Shown one piece after another: positions 36,673 through 45,784 of a stretch of 64,000 bases of DNA. Below the pieces are notes generated by a model. That model was given only the letters and a program-made list of their open reading frames with translations. It was not told the DNA's origin and did not search any database. Both the position numbers and the translations under genes were made by a program. Every line of letters starts with the position of its first letter. Within the stretch, counting starts at the first letter, position 1. The stretch comes from Piscinibacter sp. (GTDB lineage: Bacteria; Pseudomonadota; Gammaproteobacteria; Burkholderiales; Burkholderiaceae_C). The stretch lies in contig JAGOAS010000007.1 in assembly GCA_017983795.1 (NCBI GenBank), forward strand, positions 1-64,000. The letters run 5' to 3'.

Positions 36673-37983
36673 ATGAGTTTCTGGTCACGCCTGTTCGCGG
36701 CGAAACCGGCTGCTGCCGGGCCGGCGCCGGCGCCGATTGCTGCTGCGCCTGCCGCCGCGCCCGCTTCCGCCACGCCGGCACCGACCTTCGGCGCGCGCCG
36801 GCCGCTGGTGGATGCGCAAGGCGCGGTCGCCGGTTTCGAATTCCGCCTCGCCCCGGCGACGCAGCGACGCCTGCAGGGCGCGGGCGAGGGCCCGGCCGCT
36901 GCGGCGCACGCCATCGCGCTGCTGGCGGCGATGCGCTCCACGCTCGCGGCCGGCCGCATCGCGCTCGGCGAACTGCCGGCGGCGCTGCTGGCGCGCAGCG
37001 CCGTGGCCGAGCAGGTGCCCGATGGCGCCTGGATCGTCGTGCAGGGCGCTTTCGAGCCGGGCGACAGCCTGGCCGGCGCGCTGAGTTCGTGGCGCACGCG
37101 CGGTGTGAAGCTCGGCGCGGCGGATGGCGCGCCGCAGCCACCGGGAGCGAGCTTCGTCGTGCTGCGCGCCGCCGACGGCAACCTGGCCGGCGTGCTCGCC
37201 GCGCTGGAGCGCTGCGCGCAGGCGCAGCCGACCTTCGCGCGCGTGGTGCTGGATCTGCCCGGCGTCGAGGCCATCGAGCAGGCGCTCGAACGCGGCGCGG
37301 CGCTGGTGGCCGGGCGTGTCGGCGCGGGCGACGGCGCGCTGGCGCAGCGGCGCATCGTGCAGCCGGCCACGCAGCGCCTCGTGCAACTGCTCAACGACGT
37401 GGTGGCCGACCGCGACACCGCGCAGATCGGCGCCGCGCTGCGCGCCGACATCGCCTTGTCGTACCGGCTGCTGCGCTTCGTCAACAGCCCGGCGGTGGGC
37501 TTGGCGCAGCCGGTGGAGTCGGTCGAGCAGGCGGTGATGGTGCTGGGCCGCGCCGAGCTGTACCGCTGGCTGAGCGTGCTGCTGACCGCCTCGGGCTCGG
37601 GCCGCAAGGCCTCGCGTGCGCTGCAGGAGGTGGCGCTGGCGCGCGCGCGGCTGCTGGAGCTGCTCGCACCCGCTGCGGCCGCGCCGCCGGCGGCGCTGTT
37701 CACGGTCGGCCTGCTGTCGATGCTCGATGCGCTGCTGCAGGTGCCGCTGGCCGAGGCGCTGGCGCCGCTGCAGATCGCCGAGCCGGCGCGCGAGGCGATC
37801 GTCGGGCAGCGCGGGCCGTGGTGGCCGCTGCTGCAGCTCGCCTGTGCCGTGGAACGTCACGACCTCGCGCAGGCCGAGCCGCTCGCCGCCGCGCACGGCG
37901 GGCTGGATGCAGTGCTGGCGCAGGCGGAAGCGGCCTGGGCCTGGTCGGCGGAACTCTCGCGCACCCAGGCCATCGGCACATGA
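36673..37983 (+). CDS. Degenerate EAL plus HDOD signalling protein
   Basis: A 436-residue cytoplasmic protein. After a Pro/Ala-rich N-terminus (about 1-45) comes an EAL-like fold without the catalytic EAL and metal-binding residues (about 50-215; VDAQGAVAGFEFRLAP, FARVVLDLPGVE). An HDOD domain follows (about 225-420; LVQLLNDVVADRDTAQIGAALRADIALSYRLLRFVNSPAVG). YuxH-type proteins of this architecture are regulatory and do not cleave c-di-GMP. GAGGGAGG precedes ATG 36673. The stop overlaps the DMT transporter start by ATGA. Confidence 0.87.
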   Translation: MSFWSRLFAAKPAAAGPAPAPIAAAPAAAPASATPAPTFGARRPLVDAQGAVAGFEFRLAPATQRRLQGAGEGPAAAAHAIALLAAMRSTLAAGRIALGELPAALLARSAVAEQVPDGAWIVVQGAFEPGDSLAGALSSWRTRGVKLGAADGAPQPPGASFVVLRAADGNLAGVLAALERCAQAQPTFARVVLDLPGVEAIEQALERGAALVAGRVGAGDGALAQRRIVQPATQRLVQLLNDVVADRDTAQIGAALRADIALSYRLLRFVNSPAVGLAQPVESVEQAVMVLGRAELYRWLSVLLTASGSGRKASRALQEVALARARLLELLAPAAAAPPAALFTVGLLSMLDALLQVPLAEALAPLQIAEPAREAIVGQRGPWWPLLQLACAVERHDLAQAEPLAAAHGGLDAVLAQAEAAWAWSAELSRTQAIGT

Positions 37984-38918
37984 GCGAACATGCCGCGCGT
38001 GAGCGCGCCGCCTTGTGGGCCGCGCTCGCGCTGATCCTTTCCTGGGGCGCCAATTTCAGCGTGCAGAAGGCGGTATTCGCCGCGCTCACGCCGGGCGGCT
38101 TCCTGTTCGTGCGCTACCTGATCATGCCGATCGCCGCGGCGCTGCTGCTGTTCGCGCACTTCGGCACGCGCTGGCCGCGTCTCGCGCGCCGCGAGCTGTG
38201 GCAGCTCTTCAAGCTCGGCGTCACCGGGCACCTGCTGCACGTCGGGCTGGTGACCTACGGCATCCACTGGTCGACCGCCTTCTCCAGCTCGCTCATCCTC
38301 GCCATCGGCCCGGTATTCACGCTGCTGATCCTGCGCTGGCACGGCAGCGAGCATCTGACGCGCGGCCAGGTCGCCGGCGTGGCGCTGGCGGTGTGCGGCG
38401 TGCTGGTATTCCTCTCCGACAAGCTCATCGGCGCGCAATGGCAGGCCGGCGGCGGCGATCTCACGCTGCTCGTCGCCGCGGCCTTCTTCTCGCTCTACAC
38501 CGTCAACGCCAAGCCGCTGATCGAGCGCCACGGCGGCGTGATCGTGATGGCCTACGGCACGCTGCTGGGCAGCCTGCCGGTGCTCGCCGTCAGCGCGGCG
38601 CAGGGCCTGCGCGTCGACTGGGCGGCGGTGAGCTGGCCGATCTGGCTGGGCACGCTCTACGCGGTGCTGGTGGCGGCCTTCCTCGGCTGGATCGTCTGGG
38701 GCTGGATCAACGCGGTGCGCGGCGTGGCGCGCACCGCGCCGCTGATGTACCTGATGCCGCCGGTGGCCGCGCTGGTGGCCTGGATCGTCAGCGGCGAGCG
38801 CTACGGCGCGACCAAGCTGCTCGGCGCGGCCATCACGCTGGGCGGGGTTGCGCTGGCGCAATTCGCGGCCGGATCGCGCGCCGATGCCGCGCGCGATTCC
38901 GTGCCGCCGATCGAGTGA
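37980..38918 (+). CDS. DMT-family (EamA) transporter
   Basis: A 312-residue inner-membrane protein with ten predicted helices made of two EamA repeats (about 10-140 and 155-295; the first opens ALWAALALILSWGANFSVQK). Such proteins export metabolites, often amino acids or nucleotides. It is translationally coupled to the HDOD gene by ATGA, though the two functions are unrelated as far as known. The substrate is unknown. Confidence 0.87.
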   Translation: MSEHAARERAALWAALALILSWGANFSVQKAVFAALTPGGFLFVRYLIMPIAAALLLFAHFGTRWPRLARRELWQLFKLGVTGHLLHVGLVTYGIHWSTAFSSSLILAIGPVFTLLILRWHGSEHLTRGQVAGVALAVCGVLVFLSDKLIGAQWQAGGGDLTLLVAAAFFSLYTVNAKPLIERHGGVIVMAYGTLLGSLPVLAVSAAQGLRVDWAAVSWPIWLGTLYAVLVAAFLGWIVWGWINAVRGVARTAPLMYLMPPVAALVAWIVSGERYGATKLLGAAITLGGVALAQFAAGSRADAARDSVPPIE

Positions 38919-38947
38919 GGCCCGCCCCGCCCGTTATCATTCGCGCG
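38919..38947. other. Start of the 322-bp gap between the DMT and btuB genes
   Basis: The gap 38919-39240 contains the cobalamin riboswitch described next and its expression platform. This first stretch should hold the btu promoter, but no -35/-10 pair is convincing. Confidence 0.4.
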
Positions 38948-39157
38948 CTTCAGGTGCGCCCGCGCCATCCTCGGCCGGGTGTTAAACGGGAAGCAGGTGC
39001 GCTCTCCGCGAGGAGATCAATGCCTGCGCTGCCCCCGCACCGGTAAGCGGGTATACGGCCATCTCACTGCCACTGCGAGCGTCGCCGCTCGTGGGAAGGC
39101 GATGGCCGCGCCGCGTCGCAAGACACGGTGACCCGCGAGCCCGGATACCGGCCTGCC
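38948..39157 (+). promoter_or_regulatory. Cobalamin riboswitch
   Basis: The aptamer shows the conserved landmarks in order: GGTGTTAAACGGGAAGCAGGTG at about 38980-39000, AATGCCTGCGCTGCCCCCGC, the B12 box GCCACTG at 39069-39075, GTGGGAAGGCGATGG, CGCAAGACACGG, GACCCGCGAGCCCGGA, and ACCGGCCTGCC at the end. It lies upstream of btuB and should switch off the uptake operon when adenosylcobalamin is plentiful. The outer edges are approximate. Confidence 0.95.
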
Positions 39158-39188
39158 AAGCGCAGCCGCCGGTGTCCTCACGGTCATC

Positions 39189-39234
39189 GGCACGTGCCAA
39201 CAACGCAGCCTGCGGGGACGCTGGCTGCTTGGAG
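39189..39234 (+). promoter_or_regulatory. Riboswitch expression platform and btuB ribosome-binding site
   Basis: Between aptamer and btuB lie the palindrome GGCACGTGCC (39189-39198) and a hairpin GCAGCC-N12-GGCTGC (39205-39210, 39223-39228) that ends two bases before the GGAG ribosome-binding site (39231-39234). No T-run follows, so control of translation initiation is more likely than of termination. Confidence 0.5.
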
Positions 39235-39240
39235 CCTTCG

Positions 39241-41094
39241 ATGACTTCTTCCCGTTCCCTTCGTGCGCCGCGCGCGCTGCGCGGCCTCGGCCTGCTCGCC
39301 GTTTCCACGCTTCCCACCCTTCCCTTCATCGCCCATGCGGCCGAGCCGCAGACCCTGCAGCCGGTGGTCGTGACCGCCACGCGCGCGCCGCAGCCCATCG
39401 ATACCGTGCTCGCCGACCTGCGCGTGATCGATGCCGACGCTATCGCCAACGCCGGGCCGATGACGCTCACCGAACTGCTGCAGATCCGCGGCGGCGTCGA
39501 GATCAGCGCCAACGGCGGGCCCGGCCAGGTGTCGGGCGTGTTCCTGCGCGGCAGCAACGCCGGGCACGTGGTGCTGCTGGTCGACGGCGTGCGCATCAAC
39601 TCGGCCACCGCCGGCACCAACGCCTTCGAGAACATCCCGCTGGCGCAGATCGAGCGCATCGAGATCCTGCGCGGCGTGGGCAGCAGCCTGTACGGCGCCG
39701 ACGCGATCGGCGGCGTGATCCAGGTCTTCACCAAGAACGCCGACGCGCCGCGCAGCGAGGCGAGCGTCGGCATCGGCCAGTGGGACACGCACGAGGCCAG
39801 CCTCGGCCTGGCGCGCAAGGCCGGCGCGACGCGCTGGTCGCTGCAGGCGGGCTGGCGCGAGAGCCGCGGCTTCTCGGCCACCAACCCGACGGCCGGCTTT
39901 TCCTACGACCCCGACGCCGACGGCTGGCGCAACCTCAACCTCGGCCTGAACCTGGAGCACGAACTCGCCGACGGCCACAGCCTCGCGCTGCGCAGCATGG
40001 CCAGCCGCGGCCGCACGCAGTTCGACGCCGGCCCGGGCACGGACGACGTCAACCGCCAGCGCCTGTCCAGCACGGCGCTGGAGAGCCGCAACCGGATCAG
40101 CGCCGACTGGCGCAGCCTGCTGCGCCTGGCGCGTGGCGCCGACCACATCCGCACCGATGGTGCCTTCCCCGGCTTCGTCGACACCGACCAGGACCAGGCG
40201 AGCTGGCAGAACGACATCGCCGCGCTCGGCGGCCAGTGGGTGGCGGGCCTGGACTGGCGGCGCGAGAAGGTGGTGAGCGACACGGCCTACACCGAGGCCA
40301 CGCGCCGCTTCCTCGGCGCTTTTGGCGGCGTCAGCGCGCGCTTCGGCGAGCACCTGATCGAAGCCTCGGCGCGTCACGACGACGACTCGCAGTTCGGCGG
40401 CCATGCCACCGGCAAGCTGGCCTGGGGTTACAAGCTCACGCCGCAGTGGCGCGCCTCGGCGAGCTATGGCACGGCGTTCAAGGCGCCGAGCTTCAACGAC
40501 CTGTACTACCCGCTCGCCTTCGGCTTCTCGGGCAACCCGAACCTCAAGCCCGAGCGCGCACGCAGCGCCGAGCTCGCGCTGCGCCACGACGGCGGCGCGC
40601 TGCAGGGCGGCGTGGTGCTGTTCGCCAGCCGCGTCAGCGACCTGATCGCCGTCGACCCGAGCTTCACCACCGTGATCAACGTGAACCGCGCGCGCATCCG
40701 CGGCATCACGCTGGATGCGAGCTGGCGCTCCGACATCTGGACGGCGCGCGGCGAGTTCACGCACCAGGACGCCGAGGACGCCGACACCGGAGCGCGCCTG
40801 GTGCGCCGCGCGCGCCAGTACGGCAGCGCCAGCCTGGGCGTGGTGCAAGGCCCGTGGCGCGGCGGCATCGAGTGGGTGGTGAGCGGCGACCGCTTCGGCG
40901 CCGCCAGCAACAGCGTGGCCTCGCGCATGGGCGGCTACGGGCTCGTCAACCTCAACGCCTCCTGGGCAATGACGCCGCGCTGGACGCTGGCCGCGAGGCT
41001 CAACAACCTCACCGGCCGCCAATACGAACTGGTGCAGGGCTACAACACGCCCGGCAGCAACCTGTTCGTCTCGCTGGCCTGGACCGACCTGTAG
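39241..41094 (+). CDS. btuB: TonB-dependent vitamin B12 receptor
   Basis: A 617-residue outer-membrane receptor. The signal peptide ends near FIAHAAEP. The TonB box PVVVTATR is at the mature N-terminus. A plug domain follows (about 45-160; LTELLQIRGGVEISANGGPGQVSGVFLRG) and then a 22-strand barrel ending with an aromatic C-terminus (FVSLAWTDL). The cobalamin riboswitch upstream and btuCDF downstream fix the substrate. It moves B12 into the periplasm using TonB energy. Confidence 0.95.
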   Translation: MTSSRSLRAPRALRGLGLLAVSTLPTLPFIAHAAEPQTLQPVVVTATRAPQPIDTVLADLRVIDADAIANAGPMTLTELLQIRGGVEISANGGPGQVSGVFLRGSNAGHVVLLVDGVRINSATAGTNAFENIPLAQIERIEILRGVGSSLYGADAIGGVIQVFTKNADAPRSEASVGIGQWDTHEASLGLARKAGATRWSLQAGWRESRGFSATNPTAGFSYDPDADGWRNLNLGLNLEHELADGHSLALRSMASRGRTQFDAGPGTDDVNRQRLSSTALESRNRISADWRSLLRLARGADHIRTDGAFPGFVDTDQDQASWQNDIAALGGQWVAGLDWRREKVVSDTAYTEATRRFLGAFGGVSARFGEHLIEASARHDDDSQFGGHATGKLAWGYKLTPQWRASASYGTAFKAPSFNDLYYPLAFGFSGNPNLKPERARSAELALRHDGGALQGGVVLFASRVSDLIAVDPSFTTVINVNRARIRGITLDASWRSDIWTARGEFTHQDAEDADTGARLVRRARQYGSASLGVVQGPWRGGIEWVVSGDRFGAASNSVASRMGGYGLVNLNASWAMTPRWTLAARLNNLTGRQYELVQGYNTPGSNLFVSLAWTDL

Positions 41095-41108
41095 GAGACT
41101 CTCGCCCC

Positions 41109-42119
41109 ATGGCACGCGCGCTGCGACTCTGGCTGCTGCTCGCCGTCGCGGCCGCGGCGGCAGCCCTGCTCGCGCTGGCCAGCGGCAGCGTTGCCACGCC
41201 GCCGGGCGAGGTGTGGCGCCTGCTGTGGGCGCCCGATGCGAGCAGCACCTCGCAGGTGCTGCATGGCCTGCGCCTGCCGCGCGCGCTGGCGGCCTTCGGC
41301 GTCGGCGGCCTGCTGGCGCTGGCCGGCGCGCTGATGCAGGTGCTGCTGCGCAACCCGCTCGCCGACCCCTATGTGCTGGGCGTCTCCGGCGGCGCCTCGG
41401 TGGGCGCCCTGCTCGCCCTGATGCTGGCCGGCAGCGCTCTGGCGGTGCAGGCCGGCGCCTTCGGCGGCGCGCTCGCCAGCATCGTGCTCGTCTTCACGCT
41501 GGCGCAGCGCGACCTCTCGCGCCTGGACACCACTGCGCGCCTGGACAGCGCGCCGCGCCTGCTGCTCACCGGCGTGATGCTGGCGGCGCTGTGGTCGGCG
41601 CTGATCACCGTGCTGCTGATGCTGGCGCCCGAGGCGCGCCTGCGCGGCATGCTGTTCTGGCTCGCCGGCGACCTGGGCGGCGGCGAGGCCGGCGTCGCCT
41701 CGCTAGCGCCGCTGATGGTGCTGGGCGTGGTGCTGCTGTTCGCCTGGCCGCTGGCGCGCGAGCTCAACGTGCTGCTGCGCGGCACGGCGGCGGCGCAGTC
41801 GCTGGGCGTGCCGGTGCTGCGCCTGCGGCGCATCGTCTACGCGCTGGCATCGCTGGCCACGGCGGTGGCGGTGACCACCGGCGGCGCGATCGGCTTCGTC
41901 GGCCTGGTGGTGCCGCATGCCCTGCGGCTGCTGCTGGGCAACGACCAGCGCGTGCTGCTGCCGGCCTGCGCACTGGCCGGCGGCACGCTGCTGCTCGTCA
42001 CCGACACGATCGCGCGCACCCTCGTCGCACCGCAGCAGCTGCCGGTGGGCGTGATCACCGCGCTGCTGGGCGTGCCGACCTTCATCGCCCTGCTGCTCGG
42101 GCGCGGGGGGCGCAAGTGA
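41109..42119 (+). CDS. btuC: Vitamin B12 ABC transporter permease
   Basis: A 336-residue FecCD-type inner-membrane permease with about ten helices. It carries the family motifs LRLPRALAAFGVGGLLALAGALMQ, NPLADPYVLGVSGGAS and GAIGFVGLVVPHALRLLLG. It pairs with the ATPase encoded after a 76-bp hairpin-rich spacer, and belongs to the riboswitch-controlled operon. The BtuC assignment comes from context, since FecCD permeases are alike across siderophores and B12. Confidence 0.92.
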   Translation: MARALRLWLLLAVAAAAAALLALASGSVATPPGEVWRLLWAPDASSTSQVLHGLRLPRALAAFGVGGLLALAGALMQVLLRNPLADPYVLGVSGGASVGALLALMLAGSALAVQAGAFGGALASIVLVFTLAQRDLSRLDTTARLDSAPRLLLTGVMLAALWSALITVLLMLAPEARLRGMLFWLAGDLGGGEAGVASLAPLMVLGVVLLFAWPLARELNVLLRGTAAAQSLGVPVLRLRRIVYALASLATAVAVTTGGAIGFVGLVVPHALRLLLGNDQRVLLPACALAGGTLLLVTDTIARTLVAPQQLPVGVITALLGVPTFIALLLGRGGRK

Positions 42120-42192
42120 GCGCCCCCGCCCGGCCGCTGCGAAGGGGGCGCGACGTCCCGCCCGGCGGGACCGCGCGCAGCGCGAGGGTGCC
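42120..42192. repeat. Hairpin-rich intergenic element between btuC and btuD
   Basis: Three inverted repeats lie in a row: GCGCCCCC/GGGGGCGC (42120-42127, 42144-42151), GTCCCG/CGGGAC (42155-42160, 42166-42171) and a short GCGC/GCGC pair. The element ends in GAGGGTGCCCAC right before the btuD ATG. It resembles REP-like mosaic spacers of high-G+C Burkholderiales. It may set mRNA stability or the btuC:btuD ratio. Confidence 0.6.
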
Positions 42193-42195
42193 CAC

Positions 42196-42969
42196 ATGAC
42201 CAAGCCGCTGCTCGACGTGAAGGGCCTGCAGGTGGTGGCGGGCACGCGCACGCTGATCGACGCGCTCGACCTGCAGGTGCATCGCGGCGAACTGTGGTGC
42301 GTGCTGGGGCCCAACGGCTGCGGCAAGACCACGTTGCTGCACACCCTGGCCGGGCTGCGCGCGCCGCGCGCCGGAAGCATCGTGCTCAAGGGCAAGGCGC
42401 TGGCCGACTGGCCGGTGGGCGAGCTGGCGCGCCAGCGCGGCCTGCTGCCGCAGGCGCAGCACGATGCCTTCAGCGCCAGTGTCACCGACGTGGTGCTGCT
42501 CGGCCGCCATCCGCACCTGGGCCGCTGGGCCTGGGAGAGCGCGCACGACCGCCGCGTCGCGCATGCCGCGCTGCACGCGATGGACCTGGGCGCGCTGGCC
42601 GACCACGACGTCACCACGCTGTCTGGCGGCGAGCGCCAGCGTGTCGGCCTGGCGGCGCTGCTGACGCAGGATCCGCCGCTGCTGCTGCTCGACGAGCCGG
42701 TGTCGCACCTCGATCTGCACCACCAGGTGACCGTGCTCGAGCATCTGCGCCGCCTCGCGCACGAGCGCGGCCGGGCCTGCCTGATGTCCATCCACGACCT
42801 CAACCTCGCGGCGCGCTTCTGCACCCATGCGCTGGTGATCGGCCCGGGCGCGAAGCTGCACCAGGGGCCGGCGGAGTCGACCATGAACGAGGTGGTGCTG
42901 AGCGCGGCCTTCGGGCACCCGGTGGCTGCCGAACGCTTCGGCGAACGCACCGTGTTCGTGGCCGATTGA
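42196..42969 (+). CDS. btuD: Vitamin B12 ABC transporter ATP-binding protein
   Basis: A 257-residue ATPase. Walker A is GPNGCGKTT, signature LSGGERQRVGLAAL, and Walker B LLLLDEPVSHLDLHH. FepC/BtuD-type features include the HDLNLAARFCTHALVI switch-histidine region. It energises BtuC in the inner membrane. It is followed 1 bp later by btuF. Confidence 0.93.
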   Translation: MTKPLLDVKGLQVVAGTRTLIDALDLQVHRGELWCVLGPNGCGKTTLLHTLAGLRAPRAGSIVLKGKALADWPVGELARQRGLLPQAQHDAFSASVTDVVLLGRHPHLGRWAWESAHDRRVAHAALHAMDLGALADHDVTTLSGGERQRVGLAALLTQDPPLLLLDEPVSHLDLHHQVTVLEHLRRLAHERGRACLMSIHDLNLAARFCTHALVIGPGAKLHQGPAESTMNEVVLSAAFGHPVAAERFGERTVFVAD

Positions 42970-42970
42970 G

Positions 42971-43849
42971 ATGAAGCGCGTCGCCGTACTCGCGCTGCTG
43001 CTGGCGCTGCTCGCCACGCCAAGCCTCGCCGCCGTCAGCGTCAAGGACGACAGCGGCGCCACGCTCACGCTGCCGCGCCCGGCGCAGCGCATCATCAGCC
43101 TCGCGCCGCATCTCACCGAGCTGCTGTTCGCCGCCGGCGCGGGCGATCGTGTGGTGGGCGTGGGTGCCTTCGCCGACTACCCCGAGGCGGCGAAGAAGCT
43201 GCCGCAGGTGGGCGACAGCGCGATGCTCGATCTCGAGCGCATCGTCGCGCTCAAGCCCGACCTGCTGGTGGTCTGGCGCGACGGCAACTCGCCGCAGCAG
43301 CTCGCCAAGCTCGCCACGCTGGGCATCCCGGTCTATGCCAGCGAGCTCGGCACGCTGGCCGATATCGCCAGCACGCTGCGCCGCCTCGGCCGGCTGGCCG
43401 GCAGCGAGGCCGCGGCGGAGTCCCGCGCCGCTGCCTACGAGCAGCGCCTGCGTGCCCTGCGCGAGCGCTACGCCGGCCGCAGCCCGCTGCGGCTTTTCTA
43501 CCAGGTGTGGCCGCGGCCGCTGCTGACCTTCAACGACCGCCACCTCGTCATCCAGGGCCTGGCGTTGTGCGGCGCGAAGAACGTATTCGGCGCGCTCGCG
43601 CCGCTGGTGCCCACCGTCAGCGAGGAGGCCGTGGTGGCCGCCGACCCGGACGTGATCGTCACCGGCCTCAACGGCCGCGATGCGCCGGACGGGCTGGACG
43701 GCTGGCGCCGCTTCACCCAGCTCGAGGCGGTGCGCACGGGCGCGCTGATCGCGGTCGACCCCGACACGCTGCACCGCTCGTCGGACCGCATCGTCGATGG
43801 CCTGGACCAGCTCTGCGCGAAGCTCGACGCCGTGCGCGCACGGCGCTGA
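42971..43849 (+). CDS. btuF: Cobalamin-binding periplasmic protein
   Basis: A 292-residue class III solute-binding protein with a signal peptide (VLALLLALLATPSLA), two lobes joined by a long helix, and the family pattern RIISLAPHLTELLFAAGAGDRVVGV. It delivers B12 from BtuB to BtuCD. The final TGA overlaps the next start by one base. Confidence 0.92.
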   Translation: MKRVAVLALLLALLATPSLAAVSVKDDSGATLTLPRPAQRIISLAPHLTELLFAAGAGDRVVGVGAFADYPEAAKKLPQVGDSAMLDLERIVALKPDLLVVWRDGNSPQQLAKLATLGIPVYASELGTLADIASTLRRLGRLAGSEAAAESRAAAYEQRLRALRERYAGRSPLRLFYQVWPRPLLTFNDRHLVIQGLALCGAKNVFGALAPLVPTVSEEAVVAADPDVIVTGLNGRDAPDGLDGWRRFTQLEAVRTGALIAVDPDTLHRSSDRIVDGLDQLCAKLDAVRARR

Positions 43850-45408
43850 TGCGGCACACTGCGGCGATCATGCGCCGCGCCCTGCTCGCCCTCGTCGTCG
43901 CCTCCTGCGCCGTGTCGCTGGTCGCCTGCTCGAAGAAGGCGGAGCCCCCCGCGCCGGCCGGCATCGCCTGGGTGCAGGCGGCGGGTGATGCCGAGGTCGA
44001 TGCCGCTTTTGCGCGCGCCAAGGCCGAGGGCAAGCCGGTGTTCGTCTACTGGGGCGCCAAGTGGTGCCCGCCCTGCAACCAGCTCAAGGCGACACTCTTC
44101 AACCGGCAGGACTTCATCGAGCGCTCGCGCGCCTTCGTGCCGGTCTATGTCGACGGCGACCAGCCCGGCGCGCAGAAGCTCGGCACGCGCTTCGCGGTGC
44201 GCGGCTACCCGACCACGATCGTCTTCACGCGCGAGGGCCGCGAGCTGACGCGCCTGCCCGGCGAGGTGGATGCCGCGCAGTACAACGAGGTGCTGGCGCT
44301 GGCGCTCGCGGCGCAGCGCCCGGCCAAGGAACTGCTGGCCGCGGCCCGCGCCGGCGGGCAAGGCCTCGCCGACGCCGACTGGCGGCTGCTCGCCTGGTAC
44401 TCGTGGGAGACCGACCAGCAGCAGCTCGTCGGCGAGCATGGCGTGCCGGCGCTGCTGCGCGAGCTGGCGAAGGTCTGCCCGGCAACATCGGCCGACGCGG
44501 CGATGCGCCTGCGCCTGAAGGCACTGGCCGCCGAAGGCGCGAAAGGCGTGGTGGCCGATGCCGCCGCGCAGCGCCCCATCGTGACGGCGCTGCTGGCCGA
44601 TGCCGCTCAGGCGCGCCGCCATGTCGACGTGCTGACCGGCAATCCGAAGGAGATCGTCGCCGCGCTGGCGGCGGTGGATTCGCCCGAGCGCGCGCCGCTG
44701 GTATCAGCCTACGACGCGGCGCTGGCCACGCTGCAGGCCGATGCGACGCTGTCACGCGCCGACCGCTTGACCGCGCTGGTGGCGCGCGTGCAGATCGGCG
44801 CCAAGGAGCGGCTGCCGGCCCTGCAGGCCGAGGCCCGCGAGCTGGCCGCACGCTTCGACCGCGAGATCAGCGACGGCTACGAGCGCCAGGCCGTGATCAC
44901 CACGGCTGCGTGGATGCTCGAGGAGGCCGGTGCGCTGGACGATGCCAAGACCTTGCTCGAGGCGAATCTGGCGAAGAGCCATTCGCCCTACTACCTGATG
45001 TCCGAGCTGGCCGCCAACGCCAAGAAGCGTGGCGACACGGCGGCCGCGCTGGACTGGTCGGCGCAGGCCTTCGAGAAGAGCGAAGGCGCGGCGACGCGGC
45101 TGCAATGGGGCGCCGCCTACCTGCGCGCGCTGGTCGAGCTCGCGCCGCAGGACGCGGCGCGCATCGAGGCGCTGGCTGCGCGCATCATCGACGAAGCAGC
45201 GGCGCAACCCGATGCCTTCGAGGCGCGCAGCGGGCGCTCGATGCAGCGCGTCGGCAAGCTGCTGCGCGACTGGGATCCGCTGGGCGAACGCGCCGTCGTG
45301 CTGCAGCGCCTGCAACAGCGCCTCGATGCGGTGTGCGCCAAGCTGCCGGCCGGCGGCGAGGCGCGCGGCGTCTGCGAGGGCGCGCTGAAGCCCGGCGCTG
45401 CGGCCTGA
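43849..45408 (+). CDS. Thioredoxin-fold lipoprotein
   Basis: A 519-residue envelope protein. The signal peptide ends in a lipobox (SLVACSKK, Cys27). A thioredoxin-like domain (about 45-160) carries the redox motif WCPPC (72-76) and the cis-Pro in RGYPTTIVF. The C-terminal 350 residues are all-helical, with TPR-like character. Proteins of this type act as periplasmic thiol reductases or chaperones. The start may be ATG 43849, overlapping btuF's stop, or ATG 43870. No direct B12 role is evident. Confidence 0.82.
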   Translation: MRHTAAIMRRALLALVVASCAVSLVACSKKAEPPAPAGIAWVQAAGDAEVDAAFARAKAEGKPVFVYWGAKWCPPCNQLKATLFNRQDFIERSRAFVPVYVDGDQPGAQKLGTRFAVRGYPTTIVFTREGRELTRLPGEVDAAQYNEVLALALAAQRPAKELLAAARAGGQGLADADWRLLAWYSWETDQQQLVGEHGVPALLRELAKVCPATSADAAMRLRLKALAAEGAKGVVADAAAQRPIVTALLADAAQARRHVDVLTGNPKEIVAALAAVDSPERAPLVSAYDAALATLQADATLSRADRLTALVARVQIGAKERLPALQAEARELAARFDREISDGYERQAVITTAAWMLEEAGALDDAKTLLEANLAKSHSPYYLMSELAANAKKRGDTAAALDWSAQAFEKSEGAATRLQWGAAYLRALVELAPQDAARIEALAARIIDEAAAQPDAFEARSGRSMQRVGKLLRDWDPLGERAVVLQRLQQRLDAVCAKLPAGGEARGVCEGALKPGAAA

Positions 45409-45409
45409 A

Positions 45410-45781
45410 TCAGCGCCGCGGCGCGTGCGGCGCGATCTCCAGCGCGTAGCGCGTGTGCTTGTCGAGGTCGAGGAAGCGCAGCGTGCGGCCGTCCCACTCG
45501 TAGCTGGCGAAGAAGCCGTCGATCTGCATGCTGCCGTGCATCAACACCACGTCGACCTGGCTGCTGGCGAGTTCCAGGTGATAGGCCAGGTCGGCGATGC
45601 GCACGGCGAGTTTGCGCGCGCTGCGCACCTCGACTTGCGCCGGCCCGCAGTCGGCCTGCGCGTCGCCGACCGCCACGCAGAACTGCGCGGCGTAGCGGCC
45701 GGGTGGCGGTGCGTCGGCCTGCGCGGCGCCGGCCACACCGACCGCCAGCGCGAGTGCCGCAAGCCGGCGCCGCGCACTCAT
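45410..45781 (-). CDS. Small secreted hypothetical protein
   Basis: A 123-residue protein with a signal peptide (LAALALAVGVAGAAQA). The mature part is mostly beta (AAQFCVAVGDAQADCGPAQVEV, LRFLDLDKHTRYALEI) with two cysteines that could form a disulfide. Function unknown. It is 3 bp downstream of the glutathione transferase gene on the same strand. Confidence 0.65.
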   Translation of the reverse strand: MSARRRLAALALAVGVAGAAQADAPPPGRYAAQFCVAVGDAQADCGPAQVEVRSARKLAVRIADLAYHLELASSQVDVVLMHGSMQIDGFFASYEWDGRTLRFLDLDKHTRYALEIAPHAPRR

Positions 45782-45784
45782 GGC

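Noticed and set aside
36559-36676. Short open frame ending PREDA, overlapping the HDOD start by ATGA
   Set aside because: At most 38 residues, low complexity, starting inside the operator region of the opposite strand, and without a good ribosome-binding site. More likely leader sequence of the HDOD gene.
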